A stretch of DNA of 64,000 nt, from assembly GCA_035430165.1 (NCBI GenBank), contig DAOMGE010000010.1:4841-68840 (forward strand). The letters run 5' to 3'. Both the position numbers and the translations under genes were made by a program. The stretch comes from UBA7239 sp035430165. GTDB taxonomy: Bacteria > Pseudomonadota > Gammaproteobacteria > Pseudomonadales > UBA7239. Shown here piece after piece: positions 18,309 through 26,922 of this stretch. Each line of letters opens with the position of its first letter. Positions within the stretch are counted from its first letter, which is position 1. The notes beneath the pieces were generated by a model. It made no database searches. It saw nothing but the letters and a program-made list of their open reading frames with translations, and had not been told where the DNA came from.

Positions 18309-19511
18309 CTATGCCAATAGTAATGCCGCCAACTTGTCGACCAGCCTGACTGCCAATTGCGCCTTGCCCATTTTCTCGAAAATTGCACTACCATTTTGCC
18401 AATACACTGTAACTGCATTTTCGTCACTGCCGAAACCGATATCTTCACGACTGACATCATTGGCAATAATCATATCGAGTTTCTTTTTTCGCATCTTGTC
18501 ACGCGCATAGCGCTCGACATCATCGGTCTCCGCCGCAAAACCAACAGTAAACGGGGCGTCAGGCAAATTGGCCACTTCGGCAACAATATCCGGATTCCTG
18601 ACCAACTCCAGAACCATGGATGTCTCCGCGCCTTTCTTGATCTTGCTTGTTGCAACACGTGCCGGACGAAAATCAGCAACGGCTGCCGATGCTATCACCA
18701 CGTCCATGTCGGCTACTCGCGCCATCACCGCATCGTGCATATCCTGCGCACTCACCACATCAATGCGCTGCACGCGCGCGGGTGTGGGCAGCAATACCGG
18801 ACCCGCGATCAGTGTGGTAATGGCACCTGCATCCGCGCAGGCCCTTGCCAGGGCAAAACCCATCTTGCCCGAGCTGTGATTGCTGATATAACGAACGGGA
18901 TCTACTGCTTCGCGGGTAGGGCCAGCGGTGATCAGCACGCGTTTACCTGCAAGCAGTCCTGATTCAAAACATCCGGCTAACCTGTTGGCAAGCTCGTCTA
19001 CTTCCAGCATACGGCCAGGGCCTGTGTCGCCGCAGGCCTGCACACCTTCTGCCGGCCCCCATAAGGCCAGTCCCCGCTGCTGTAGCAACGTCACATTGGC
19101 CTGTGTAGCCGCATTTCGCCACATCGCCTGATTCATGGCTGGCGCCACCAATACGGGTGCACTCGTTGCGAGACACAGCGTCGTCAGCAAGTCATCGCCC
19201 TGGCCCTGCGCCAGTCTGGCAATAAAATCTGCCGTAGCAGGTGCAACCAGAACCACATCCGCCCAGCGGGCCAGCGCAATATGTCCCATACCTGCCTCGG
19301 CTGCCGGATCCAGCAGTTCGGTATGCACAGGGTGACCCGAAAGCGCCTGCAAGGTAAGCGGCGTAATAAATTCCGTGGCAGCGCGTGTCATGACCACGCG
19401 CACCGAGGCACCACAATCCTGCAAGCGGCGCACCAGTTCTGCAGCCTTGTAGGCAGCAATTCCACCGGTGATACCCAATAAAATTTGTCGATTAGCGAGA
19501 GAGCTCAACAT
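18309..19511 (-). CDS. coaBC: Bifunctional phosphopantothenoylcysteine decarboxylase / phosphopantothenate-cysteine ligase
   Basis: CoaBC carries out two steps of coenzyme A synthesis. It has 400 residues. The flavin-dependent CoaC domain (about 1-190) shows GITGGIAAYKAAELVRRL, the PAMNQAMW motif and the catalytic-cysteine loop ACGDTGPGRM. The CoaB domain (about 191-400) shows ITAGPTREAVDPVRYISNHS and KKKLDMIIANDV. In Pseudomonas coaBC is followed by dut and then algC. Here only 57 bases separate coaBC from algC and no dut is present. It is divergent from radC. Confidence 0.95.
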   Translation of the reverse strand: MLSSLANRQILLGITGGIAAYKAAELVRRLQDCGASVRVVMTRAATEFITPLTLQALSGHPVHTELLDPAAEAGMGHIALARWADVVLVAPATADFIARLAQGQGDDLLTTLCLATSAPVLVAPAMNQAMWRNAATQANVTLLQQRGLALWGPAEGVQACGDTGPGRMLEVDELANRLAGCFESGLLAGKRVLITAGPTREAVDPVRYISNHSSGKMGFALARACADAGAITTLIAGPVLLPTPARVQRIDVVSAQDMHDAVMARVADMDVVIASAAVADFRPARVATSKIKKGAETSMVLELVRNPDIVAEVANLPDAPFTVGFAAETDDVERYARDKMRKKKLDMIIANDVSREDIGFGSDENAVTVYWQNGSAIFEKMGKAQLAVRLVDKLAALLLA

Positions 19512-19623
19512 GATGGACTACCGGCTCCCGGGACAGCCTGAAAAATCGTTGCTAAGATAGCACCACCGCAAGTAATTGCGTAGCCAAAACATAAAGCTAG
19601 CACCCACTGACAAGGATGTTCAG

Positions 19624-20298
19624 ATGCGTATATCAGAATGGCCCGAACTTGAGCGGCCTCGCGAAAAACTACTCGCCACAGGCGCGTCCACCCTGTCCGA
19701 CGCCGAGCTGCTTGCCATTTTTTTGCGCACCGGCACACGCGGCAAAACAGCTGTAGATCTTGCACGGGAGTTGCTGAATGAATTTGGCGGGTTACGACAA
19801 CTCCTGCAAGCCGACCAGAAGGTTTTTTGTGCAAAAAACGGTCTCGGCACTGCCAGCTTCGCCCAGCTACAGGCCGTACTGGAAATGTCACGCCGTCACC
19901 TGCTCGAGACCATCCAGCGCGATGCCGTCCTGAACAGCCCATCAGAAGTCCGACACTACCTTAAAGCCAGGATGCGAGATTACAGGCGCGAGGTGTTTCT
20001 CTGCCTGTTCCTTGACACACAGCACCGCGTGATTTGTGCTGAAGAGCTGTTCATGGGCACCATCGACAGCAGTAGTGTCTACCCCAGGGAGGTGGTGCAG
20101 CGCGCACTGGCCGTCAATGCGGCGGCCGTGATTTTTGCACACAACCATCCATCAGGCATTGCCGAACCCAGCCAGGCAGACGAGCGCATCACCCTGAGAC
20201 TGCGCGATGCACTGGCCATAGTCGACGTACATGTCCTGGATCACATGATCGTCGGCGACTGCAATGTTATCTCCATGGCAGAACGGGGGTTGCTGTAG
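19624..20298 (+). CDS. radC: RadC family JAMM/MPN-domain protein
   Basis: The protein has 224 residues. An N-terminal helix-hairpin-helix-like region (about 1-95) begins MRISEWPELERPREKLLATG, and the JAB/MPN domain (about 100-224) carries the metal motif HNHPSG followed by SQADERIT. The old link to recombination repair is not supported experimentally, so the function remains open; the JAMM motif predicts a metal-dependent hydrolase. I chose the ATG at 19624 because AAGGA stands just upstream and homologues start there. The frame is open 16 codons further up. Confidence 0.92.
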   Translation: MRISEWPELERPREKLLATGASTLSDAELLAIFLRTGTRGKTAVDLARELLNEFGGLRQLLQADQKVFCAKNGLGTASFAQLQAVLEMSRRHLLETIQRDAVLNSPSEVRHYLKARMRDYRREVFLCLFLDTQHRVICAEELFMGTIDSSSVYPREVVQRALAVNAAAVIFAHNHPSGIAEPSQADERITLRLRDALAIVDVHVLDHMIVGDCNVISMAERGLL

Positions 20299-20340
20299 AA
20301 CCATTAGCCTGGCAAGTGCCAGCGATCAGCTCACAGCGAT

Positions 20341-21666
20341 TCAACTCCCGGTTAGCCAACCCGCCATCATTTTTTTCAACAAGTCGACATCAACCGGCTT
20401 TGACAGGTAATCGCTGGCGCCTGCATCAATGCACAACTGTCGATCTTCTTTCATTGCCTTGGCAGTCAAGGCAATGATCGGCATGGCAGACATACCTTGC
20501 ATCGCACGAATACGACGCATGGCTTCATACCCATCCATCTCGGGCATCATGATATCCATCAGCACCAGATTAAAGTCCTGTTCTTCCGCAAGCTTTTCAA
20601 GGGATTCCGCGCCACTCATGACCGGCACCACTTCCATACCAAGATCTTCCAGGATGGCTGACATCGAATAGATATTGCGGATGTCATCATCCACCAGCAA
20701 AACCTTATGGCCCGACAGGACCGCATCATCCGCTTCTGCGTAATCACGCGCCGTTTGCGGCACAGTTTTTGACGCGGCCACATCCTGCAAGGCAGACTCC
20801 CCGGCAGCCTGGCTTTCTTCTGCTACAACCCCCGTGTCGCCTGATACCGAACGCACAAACATCAATGTCGCATCAAGCAAGCGCTCCATCGCCCGATTGG
20901 ATTTGATAATGACACGGTCAGCATATTTGCTGATTTCAAATTCGCGTTCTGGGGTAAGTTCTTCTGCAGTAAACACAATAATCGGTCTGGCAGCATAATC
21001 AGGCAATGCGCGAATTTTCTTGAGAAGCTCCAGGCCATCCCCGTCGGGCAGTTTGAGATCGACGATCATGCAGTCGAAGCTGTCACCCGCCAGGCGAGCA
21101 AGGGCTTCTGCTCCGGTCTCAACAAATGCCGCATCCATACCACGACCTGCAAACTGCTCTGCAATGACTTCATGCAATTCCACGCTGTCCTCAACAATGA
21201 GAACCCTGCTGAACAACCCACTAATTTCTTCCTTGATACGCATGAGCAGCTCTTCCACATCATTCTGTGAAACCGGCTTCTCGATAAAATCACGCGCACC
21301 GAGAGTCTCAGCATGCCTTTTTTCCGGCATCGCAGAGACAACATGCACAGGCACATTGGCGGCGTCCGGAATCGATTTGATTTTTTTGATAATCTCCCAA
21401 CCCGGCATATCCGGCAGGGAAACATCCAGGATGATTGCCTGTGGTAAATAATGATCGAGATACGTGAGTGCATCAGTTCCATTGTGCACAACATCGCACG
21501 CAAGCCCCGCATCGAGTATCAGTTCACTGAGGATGCGCGAGAATTTCTCATCATCCTCAACAATTAATAACCTGCTTACTTTTTGCGCACGAATCCGGAA
21601 GCCTGCACCAACCGACTGCGGGGCGCTTTTTATTTCGGGCGTAGCGCTCTCGATTTTTTCCGGAAC
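20341..21666 (-). CDS. Hybrid histidine kinase, C-terminal part with three receiver domains (cut by assembly gap)
   Basis: This is the 3' part of a gene interrupted by the N run: 441 residues up to the gap edge. It holds three receiver domains. The first begins SRLLIVEDDEKFSRILSELI, with the phospho-acceptor in AIILDVSLPD. The second begins SRVLIVEDSVELHEVIAEQF, with acceptor MIVDLKLPD. The third begins HKVLLVDDDIRNIYSMSAIL, with acceptor LVLMDIMMPEMDG. Its frame joins exactly with the kinase part at 21767-24089 if the gap and one copy of the flanking 55-base repeat are removed (see findings). An internal GTG start at 21489 is an artefact of the break. No histidine phosphotransfer domain is visible after the last receiver. 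Confidence 0.85.
   Translation of the reverse strand, partial: VPEKIESATPEIKSAPQSVGAGFRIRAQKVSRLLIVEDDEKFSRILSELILDAGLACDVVHNGTDALTYLDHYLPQAIILDVSLPDMPGWEIIKKIKSIPDAANVPVHVVSAMPEKRHAETLGARDFIEKPVSQNDVEELLMRIKEEISGLFSRVLIVEDSVELHEVIAEQFAGRGMDAAFVETGAEALARLAGDSFDCMIVDLKLPDGDGLELLKKIRALPDYAARPIIVFTAEELTPEREFEISKYADRVIIKSNRAMERLLDATLMFVRSVSGDTGVVAEESQAAGESALQDVAASKTVPQTARDYAEADDAVLSGHKVLLVDDDIRNIYSMSAILEDLGMEVVPVMSGAESLEKLAEEQDFNLVLMDIMMPEMDGYEAMRRIRAMQGMSAMPIIALTAKAMKEDRQLCIDAGASDYLSKPVDVDLLKKMMAGWLTGS
21612..21666 (+). repeat. 55-base direct repeat, left flank of the assembly gap
   Basis: These 55 bases are identical to 21767-21821 on the other side of the N run. Such identical contig ends usually mean that the two contigs overlap and the gap is not real. 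Both copies lie in the linker between the kinase core and the first receiver domain. Confidence 0.9.
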
Positions 21667-21766
21667 NNNNNNNNNNNNNNNNNNNNNNNNNNNNNNNNNN
21701 NNNNNNNNNNNNNNNNNNNNNNNNNNNNNNNNNNNNNNNNNNNNNNNNNNNNNNNNNNNNNNNNNN
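21667..21766. other. Assembly gap (100 Ns)
   Basis: Exactly 100 unknown bases, a common placeholder length for gaps of unknown size. The flanking identity and the frame arithmetic suggest that no sequence is missing. Confidence 0.95.
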
Positions 21767-21821
21767 CCGACTGCGGGGCGCTTTTTATTTCGGGCGTAGC
21801 GCTCTCGATTTTTTCCGGAAC
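21767..21821 (+). repeat. 55-base direct repeat, right flank of the assembly gap
   Basis: Identical to 21612-21666. Keeping one copy and deleting the Ns restores a continuous reading frame through the hybrid kinase. Confidence 0.9.
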
Positions 21822-24089
21822 ACGCGGCGAAGGAGGTACTGCACGCACGGGAGCGGGAGGAGCAGGAGCAGCAGAACGACCAAGCGGCAAGATCACCGCG
21901 AATGTACTTCCGGAACCATCGCCCTCACTGTAAACCGCAATCTCGCCACCCAGCAGGTGGGACAATTCACGGGATATCGTCAAGCCAAGTCCGGTACCGC
22001 CATACTTGCGGCTGGTTGTACCATCTGCCTGCTTGAATGCCTCGAAAATTATTTCCTGTTTGTCTTTCGGAATACCGGTTCCGGTATCCCTGACAGAAAT
22101 CACAAGCGAATCATTACGTCCCAGACCCTGGCGGACCGGCATGAACGGTGTGCGCGGTTTGTGGATATTGATATAGACGCCACCCTTTTCTGTAAATTTG
22201 ATGGCGTTGGAAACAAAATTCTTGATAATCTGGTTAACACGATGAATATCCGTACTGAAGGCTGGGGGAAGATCATCCTCAACCACCACAGAAAATTCCA
22301 GGCCTTTGTTTTGTGCTATATATTTAAAGCGTCGATCCAGTTCTGCCGCCACATCCTTGATGGCAACATCCTCGTATACCAGCTCCATCTTGCCTTCTTC
22401 AACTTTTGAAAGATCCAGGATGTCATTGATCAGTGTCAACAAGTCTGAACCTGACGAATGGATAACACTGGCATGTTCGACATCCTTACTGGAAAGATTC
22501 TTGTTCCTGTTGTCCATCAATGCCTGCGACAGGATCAGGATACTGTTGAGTGGCGTTCGCAGCTCATGGGACATCGTCGACAAGAATTGCGTCTTGTAGC
22601 GGCCACTTGCCTCCAATGCTTCCGATTTTTCCATCAGCACTTTTTTGGATCTTTCAAGCTCCTGGTTTTTTTGCAGGATCTCGTTTTTCTGGTTATCCAG
22701 ATCCAGGGAGCGGGCTTCCAGTTCCAGATTTATTTTTTCCATTTCTTTTTGCTGGGATTGCAATATATCAGCCTGCTCCGTGGTCTGCTTCAAAACCTCA
22801 GCCATTCTTACGCGGGACTGCGCTGAATTTATTGAAATAGCAATACCTTCAACCCCGAGGTTGAGGAATCGCATTTCGTTATCCCCGAACTCGCGGAAAG
22901 AACCCAATTCAATTACGCCCTTCAACTCGCCATTAAACAGCACCGGCACCACCACAATACTGCGCGGCGCTGCTGTACCCACACCAGAACCCACCTTGAT
23001 GTAGTCATCAGGCAGATCTGTCACAACAAACGCTTTTTTCTCCAGCGCACACTGCCCGACAATGGATTCCCCGATTTCAAACTGGTTGCGGTTTCCACGG
23101 CGATATTGATGTGCATACGTCGAATAAAGTTGCAGCGCATCATTCTGGAAAACATAGAAAGTACCCACCACCGCCTGCAAATGTGCTGCCAGATATCGCA
23201 ACACATTTGACGTCAGATCCTCCATGTTAAGGTCACCGCGCATAACCTCATTAAGCCCGGCCAGCGCACGTTGCTCTTCGTCACGCAGACGGTTATCTGT
23301 ATTCTGCTCCAGCAAAGCATCACGCATCACGCGCAGTGAATACAGCAATTGTCCGGTTTCATCGTGACCGGTAACATCAATATCCTGATGCAGGTTGCCA
23401 TTCGCAATCTGGTCCGCAACATCGACTGCCTTATTGAGCACCTTGGTGATCAGGCGAATGATAACAATCGAAGCAAGCAACAACAGCAAGCTGACCAGAA
23501 TGCCGATTGACACACCGAAAACAATGATTTCTTTTTCGCCTTTCTGAATAGCCGTTATGCGATTATTGAAATTTTCGAACCAGCGCTTGATAAACTGGGT
23601 TTGTAAATCCGCATAGGTAATTCTCGCCACATTAACCTTGGCAAACCCTTTTTTGGAATTTTCACTCCCTATTTGTTCACCATGCAAAACAGCACTGGTT
23701 TGTGCAGTCGCTGCATCGACATAAATCTTGAAGTTTTCATGCAATTTATCGAGCGCAACCGACTCATCCGGATTAAGTTTCTTGATTTCATAAAACCGTC
23801 CAGACAATGTGGTTGCCATATGAACAGTATCATTCAGCAAGTCTTCGTCAGCTTCCGCGAGTGCATTCTGGAAACCGCGTTCGATTTGTGTGAATTGCAC
23901 CTGTAGTTCATTAGCAAACTGCAGTGTTGGCAAATCGGATGTGACAATTGTCAGCAACTCCCTCTGGACATTACTTGTAAGCCGGTAATTCAGTGTCAGA
24001 AAAGCCAGAAAACCCACAACACCTATGACAGCAATAACACTGACCTTGTTGCGAATAGACAGATTATTGAGCCAATCCATATCAGCCAC
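21767..24089 (-). CDS. Hybrid histidine kinase, N-terminal sensor and kinase core (cut by assembly gap)
   Basis: The 774 residues before the gap hold membrane helix 1 (about 14-34), a periplasmic helical region (35-185), helix 2 (about 189-211), HAMP (212-265) and a GAF-like domain (280-420). A coiled coil (425-500) follows, then HisKA with phospho-acceptor His508 in MSHELRTPLN, and HATPase_c (about 611-738) with N box NAIKFTEKGG, G1 DTGTGIP and G2 GTGLGLTIS. A Pro/Ala linker runs into the gap. Joined with the part at 20341-21666 the protein would be 1,197 residues with three receivers. It lies 71 bases downstream of a single-domain response regulator on the same strand. The periplasmic and GAF sensor regions suggest two inputs; the signals are unknown. 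Confidence 0.9.
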
Positions 24090-24160
24090 CCCTGTTGGAA
24101 TTTATTGGTATCTGGATGCAATTCGTTTCTGTTGTAGAAACCGGAATTATCTACATAGCT

Positions 24161-24634
24161 TCAAGGTGTTTCATTGATTCTGGTTTTTTCCTGCTGGTAG
24201 GCATCAAGATGCGATCTTGCCTCCTTCAGCTTCAGTTCGAGTTCACGCTTCTGTTTATCCAGTTGCATGAAAAACTCCACCTTTGCGCGCAGGATGGTAG
24301 GGTTCAGGGGCTTGCAAAGATAATCCACAGCACCCGCCTGGTAACCCTTGTAAATGTATTTGTCTTCCTTGCTGATCGCGGTCAGGAACAATATCGGGAC
24401 GTTCTGCGTTTTCTTGTTCTTGCGCATCATGGCTGCAACTTCAAATCCATCCATCTCCGGCATCTGCACATCCAGCAATACCAGTGATACATCGTGATTC
24501 AGCAGCAACTTGAGCGCATCCATGCCTGAGCTGGCTTTCAACAAAGTCCATGCGGGATCACCCAACACCGCCTCCAGGGAAATCAGGTTTGGCATGTAGT
24601 CATCAACCAGTAGTATGGTTTGCTCGATCGTCAT
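24161..24634 (-). CDS. Response regulator, receiver domain with C-terminal coiled coil
   Basis: This 157-residue protein has one receiver domain (about 5-120): acidic pair D11/D12, phospho-acceptor D55 in LVLLDVQMPEMDG, T85 in LFLTA and K108 in LCKPL. Residues about 115-150 form a charged helix (KRELELKLKEARSHLDA) that may dimerise or dock a partner, with no DNA-binding or enzymatic output domain. It is transcribed just before the hybrid kinase, so it probably receives phosphate from it or feeds one of its receivers. The pair stands between radC and rpmB, which are adjacent in many other bacteria. Confidence 0.9.
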   Translation of the reverse strand: MTIEQTILLVDDYMPNLISLEAVLGDPAWTLLKASSGMDALKLLLNHDVSLVLLDVQMPEMDGFEVAAMMRKNKKTQNVPILFLTAISKEDKYIYKGYQAGAVDYLCKPLNPTILRAKVEFFMQLDKQKRELELKLKEARSHLDAYQQEKTRINETP

Positions 24635-24960
24635 TTTATTCTTGCTCCAAAGAAATCAGGCTGGCCAATAGCCTCAGGTTCCGGCTCACCAGAATTGCCA
24701 CAAACAGGACAGCTTCCCGGTCGCACACACCGCAACTACCGTTCCGCCAGCTGACACGGCAGAGAACCCGCATGGCAGCTTTTTATGTCAGTCGAAAATA
24801 TCACTGAACCCTCTGCAAAAAAACCCTATTTTCAAACCTGCAAATCCAGACAGGCGACAGGAAATTCGCTAACCGACTGTTTTAAATAGACTTTTTTAAT
24901 TTCTCACAAACACCAGACTTGGCCACTACGTAGTAATAAATACATGGAGAGGACTTTTTC

Positions 24961-24989
24961 TTGCTCGCCGAAGTCGCTTCTGCTATAAA
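24961..24989 (+). promoter_or_regulatory. Sigma-70-type promoter for rpmB-rpmG
   Basis: TTGCTC at 24961-24966 and TATAAA at 24984-24989 are 17 bases apart, the ideal spacing. Transcription would start near 24996, leaving a leader of about 57 bases before the rpmB ATG. Confidence 0.6.
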
Positions 24990-25004
24990 GGCGGGCTCTT
25001 TGGG

Positions 25005-25029
25005 CGATCCATTTCCAAGAAGTGGATCG
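25005..25029 (+). promoter_or_regulatory. Hairpin in the rpmB leader
   Basis: CGATCCATTT and AAGTGGATCG pair over ten positions (one G-U) around the loop CCAAG, right after the predicted transcription start. No T run follows, so it is not a terminator. It could stabilise the mRNA or take part in ribosomal-protein feedback. Confidence 0.5.
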
Positions 25030-25052
25030 TATGTATGTATAAAGGTGCTGCC

Positions 25053-25289
25053 ATGTCTAAAGTTTGTCAGGTAACAGGAAAAAAACCTGTTACAGGTAAC
25101 AATGTTTCCCACGCAAAAAACCGCACTCGCCGCCGTTTTGAGCCCAACCTGCACCATCACCGTTTCTGGGTTGCCTCCGAAAACCGTTTTGTTCGCCTGC
25201 GCGTTTCCTCAAAAGGTATGCGCATCATCGACAAGGTGGGCATTGATGCTGTACTTACAAAAATTCGCGCCGATGGCGAGAAAGTCTGA
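25053..25289 (+). CDS. rpmB: 50S ribosomal protein L28
   Basis: L28 is a component of the large ribosomal subunit. The 78-residue protein begins MSKVCQVTGKKPVTGNNVSH and has the conserved basic stretch KNRTRRRFEPNLHHHRFW and the end RVSSKGMRIIDKVGIDAVL, full family length. I chose the ATG at 25053; six more codons are open upstream but add nothing family-like. It is followed by rpmG after 29 bases, forming the usual rpmB-rpmG pair. Confidence 0.97.
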   Translation: MSKVCQVTGKKPVTGNNVSHAKNRTRRRFEPNLHHHRFWVASENRFVRLRVSSKGMRIIDKVGIDAVLTKIRADGEKV

Positions 25290-25318
25290 AAATCCGAATC
25301 TGAACGGGAGCCTGTAAC

Positions 25319-25474
25319 ATGCGCGACAAAATCCGCCTGGTATCTTCAGCTGGCACTGGCCACTTTTATACCACCGACAAGAACAAACGCACCATGCCTG
25401 AAAAAATGGAGATCAAGAAATTTGATCCCGTGATTCGCCAGCATGTGATCTACAAAGAAGCCAAAATCAAGTAA
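25319..25474 (+). CDS. rpmG: 50S ribosomal protein L33
   Basis: This 51-residue ribosomal protein begins MRDKIRLVSSAGTGHFYTTD and ends KFDPVIRQHVIYKEAKIK, a close match to the enterobacterial L33. It has no CXXC zinc-ribbon pairs, so it is the zinc-independent form, the usual one in these bacteria. GGGAG stands nine bases before the ATG. A strong terminator follows. Confidence 0.97.
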   Translation: MRDKIRLVSSAGTGHFYTTDKNKRTMPEKMEIKKFDPVIRQHVIYKEAKIK

Positions 25475-25491
25475 GTATTCACTTACTTCAG

Positions 25492-25518
25492 AAAGCCCGG
25501 CTTGTCCGGGCTTTTTTG
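25492..25518 (+). terminator. Rho-independent terminator after rpmB-rpmG
   Basis: A nine-pair stem AAAGCCCGG/CCGGGCTTT with loop CTTGT is followed by TTTTG. It separates the ribosomal protein genes from mutM, which starts 17 bases later. Confidence 0.88.
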
Positions 25519-25535
25519 TGTCCCGGGTTCCTGAT

Positions 25536-26351
25536 ATGCCTGAATTGCCTGAAGTGGAAACCACTCGCTGCGGGATTGCGCCTCATCTGGTTAATGCTGT
25601 TATTACCGGGGTCACAATCCGGAATCCGCATTTGCGCTGGCCCGTGCCTGGTGATCTCGCCAATAGACTCGCCGAGAGGACTATTCTCTCGGTAGAACGT
25701 CGCGGTAAATACCTGTTGATTGGCATGCAGCACTGTACACTGCTGGTTCATCTCGGCATGTCCGGCAGCCTGCGGATACTGGATAAACCTTCGCCCTACC
25801 TGAAACATGACCATATCGATCTGGCTCTCAGCAATGGCAAACATTTGCGCTACTGTGACCCACGTAGATTCGGATCCTGGCTGCTAGCAGATACCAACCC
25901 TCACCAGCATCCTCTTCTGGCCAGTCTGGGACCTGAGCCACTGGGCAAGGAGTTCACTGCCCGTTACCTTTTCCAGCTGAGCCGTAAACGCACACAGGCA
26001 ATAAAATGCTTTGTCATGGATAGCCATGTCGTGGTCGGCGTGGGTAATATCTACGCAAACGAGGCCTTGTTTATCTCGGGCATTTTGCCAGAACGTGCGG
26101 CGAACACGCTGACATCTGGCGAGGCCAGGCGTCTGGTGAACGCAATCCGTCACATTTTGTCGCGTGCTATCAAGCGCGGCGGTACCACATTGAGGGATTT
26201 TGTTGGTGGCGACGGCAAGCCTGGCTATTTCGCGCAGGAGTTGCTGGTGTATGGAAGGGGAAACCAGCCCTGCAGGCAATGCGGAGCGTCACTCCATGAA
26301 TCGCGGCTTGGTCAACGCAGCACAGTCTGGTGTGCATCCTGCCAGTCGTAA
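25536..26351 (+). CDS. mutM: Formamidopyrimidine-DNA glycosylase
   Basis: MutM (Fpg) removes 8-oxoguanine and formamidopyrimidines and nicks the DNA. The 271-residue protein must start MPELPEVE, because Pro2 and Glu3 are catalytic after Met removal. This fixes the start at 25536, although six upstream codons are open. Other landmarks are Lys in HLGMSGSLR, the helix-two-turn-helix segment VVGVGNIYANEALF, and a C-terminal zinc finger of the type CX2C...CX2C (CRQCGASL and WCASC). Confidence 0.96.
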   Translation: MPELPEVETTRCGIAPHLVNAVITGVTIRNPHLRWPVPGDLANRLAERTILSVERRGKYLLIGMQHCTLLVHLGMSGSLRILDKPSPYLKHDHIDLALSNGKHLRYCDPRRFGSWLLADTNPHQHPLLASLGPEPLGKEFTARYLFQLSRKRTQAIKCFVMDSHVVVGVGNIYANEALFISGILPERAANTLTSGEARRLVNAIRHILSRAIKRGGTTLRDFVGGDGKPGYFAQELLVYGRGNQPCRQCGASLHESRLGQRSTVWCASCQS

Positions 26352-26504
26352 AACAGTCAACGACATCACAAATTGAACGCACCACCCGCAAGAAGAGCTT
26401 GCAAATTAGGCAGCAGGAGATTAGCTTATCCGGCACAGCACCCTAAAATCATAGGGTTAGCGCGAACTTCTAGAATCAGCGCCAATATTCAAAGGAGATA
26501 TGGC

Positions 26505-26831
26505 ATGTCATTCACCCTGAAAAAGTTACTCCCATCTGTTCTGGCTGCAAGCCTGTTATTGCCTTCGATACAGGCATTCGCCAAAGCAGAAGCCGTTGAG
26601 GATGAGCCACCGAGTGCATTTGCCATGGTGCCAGACTTGCTGATACTGAGACCTGTGGGCATGGCCCTGACCGCCATTGGCGCTGTGGTCTGGGTAGTGG
26701 CCCTGCCGTTCACCGCCCCAACCGGCCAAGTCAAGGAGACGGGTAAAGTGCTGGTGGTTTCCCCCGCTAAATTCACTTTTGATCGCTGCCTCGGCTGCAC
26801 CAGAACCGGCTACCACCACGACGAAGAATAA
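26505..26831 (+). CDS. Small exported protein with conserved RCLGC C-terminus
   Basis: This 108-residue protein has a signal peptide (KKLLPSVLAASLLLPSIQAFA), a short acidic segment, a hydrophobic stretch (RPVGMALTAIGAVVWVVALPF) and a conserved tail reading LVVSPAKFTFDRCLGCTRTG. The same architecture and RCLGC-type ending occurs in small hypothetical proteins of pseudomonads, whose function is unknown. AAAGGAGAT eight bases before the ATG is a strong ribosome-binding site. The two cysteines could bind metal or form a disulfide. A terminator follows directly. Confidence 0.75.
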   Translation: MSFTLKKLLPSVLAASLLLPSIQAFAKAEAVEDEPPSAFAMVPDLLILRPVGMALTAIGAVVWVVALPFTAPTGQVKETGKVLVVSPAKFTFDRCLGCTRTGYHHDEE

Positions 26832-26859
26832 ACTCACAGGCAACAATCCCGATCACAGA

Positions 26860-26886
26860 AACCGCGCCACAGGCGCGGTTTTTTGT
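26860..26886 (+). terminator. Rho-independent terminator after the small exported protein
   Basis: A nine-pair stem AACCGCGCC/GGCGCGGTT with loop ACA is followed by TTTTG. It stands between this gene and the convergent coaD. Confidence 0.88.
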
Positions 26887-26922
26887 TGGGCTGTGATTTT
26901 TCTATCACCCTGCTATGAAAGC

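Larger units (their letters stand above)
24635..25052. other. Intergenic region between the response regulator and rpmB
   Basis: About 418 bases without a convincing gene; short open frames here lack family-like composition or ribosome-binding sites. The part next to rpmB holds a promoter and a leader hairpin, listed separately. The A/T-rich stretch near 24820-24900 probably belongs to promoter-proximal DNA for the divergent transcription units. Confidence 0.6.

Noticed and set aside
20305..20340. Short inverted repeat between radC and the kinase (CTGGCA/TGCCAG)
   Set aside because: The stem has six pairs with a two-base loop and no T run, so it is not a credible terminator.
24550..24807. 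85-codon open frame upstream of rpmB
   Set aside because: It overlaps the response regulator antisense, is Arg/Ser/Thr-rich and lacks a ribosome-binding site.
25068..25100. Perfect inverted repeat with A-rich loop inside rpmB (25071-25093)
   Set aside because: It arises from the conserved protein repeat Val-Thr-Gly...Pro-Val-Thr-Gly of L28 and is not followed by a T run; no separate function is needed.
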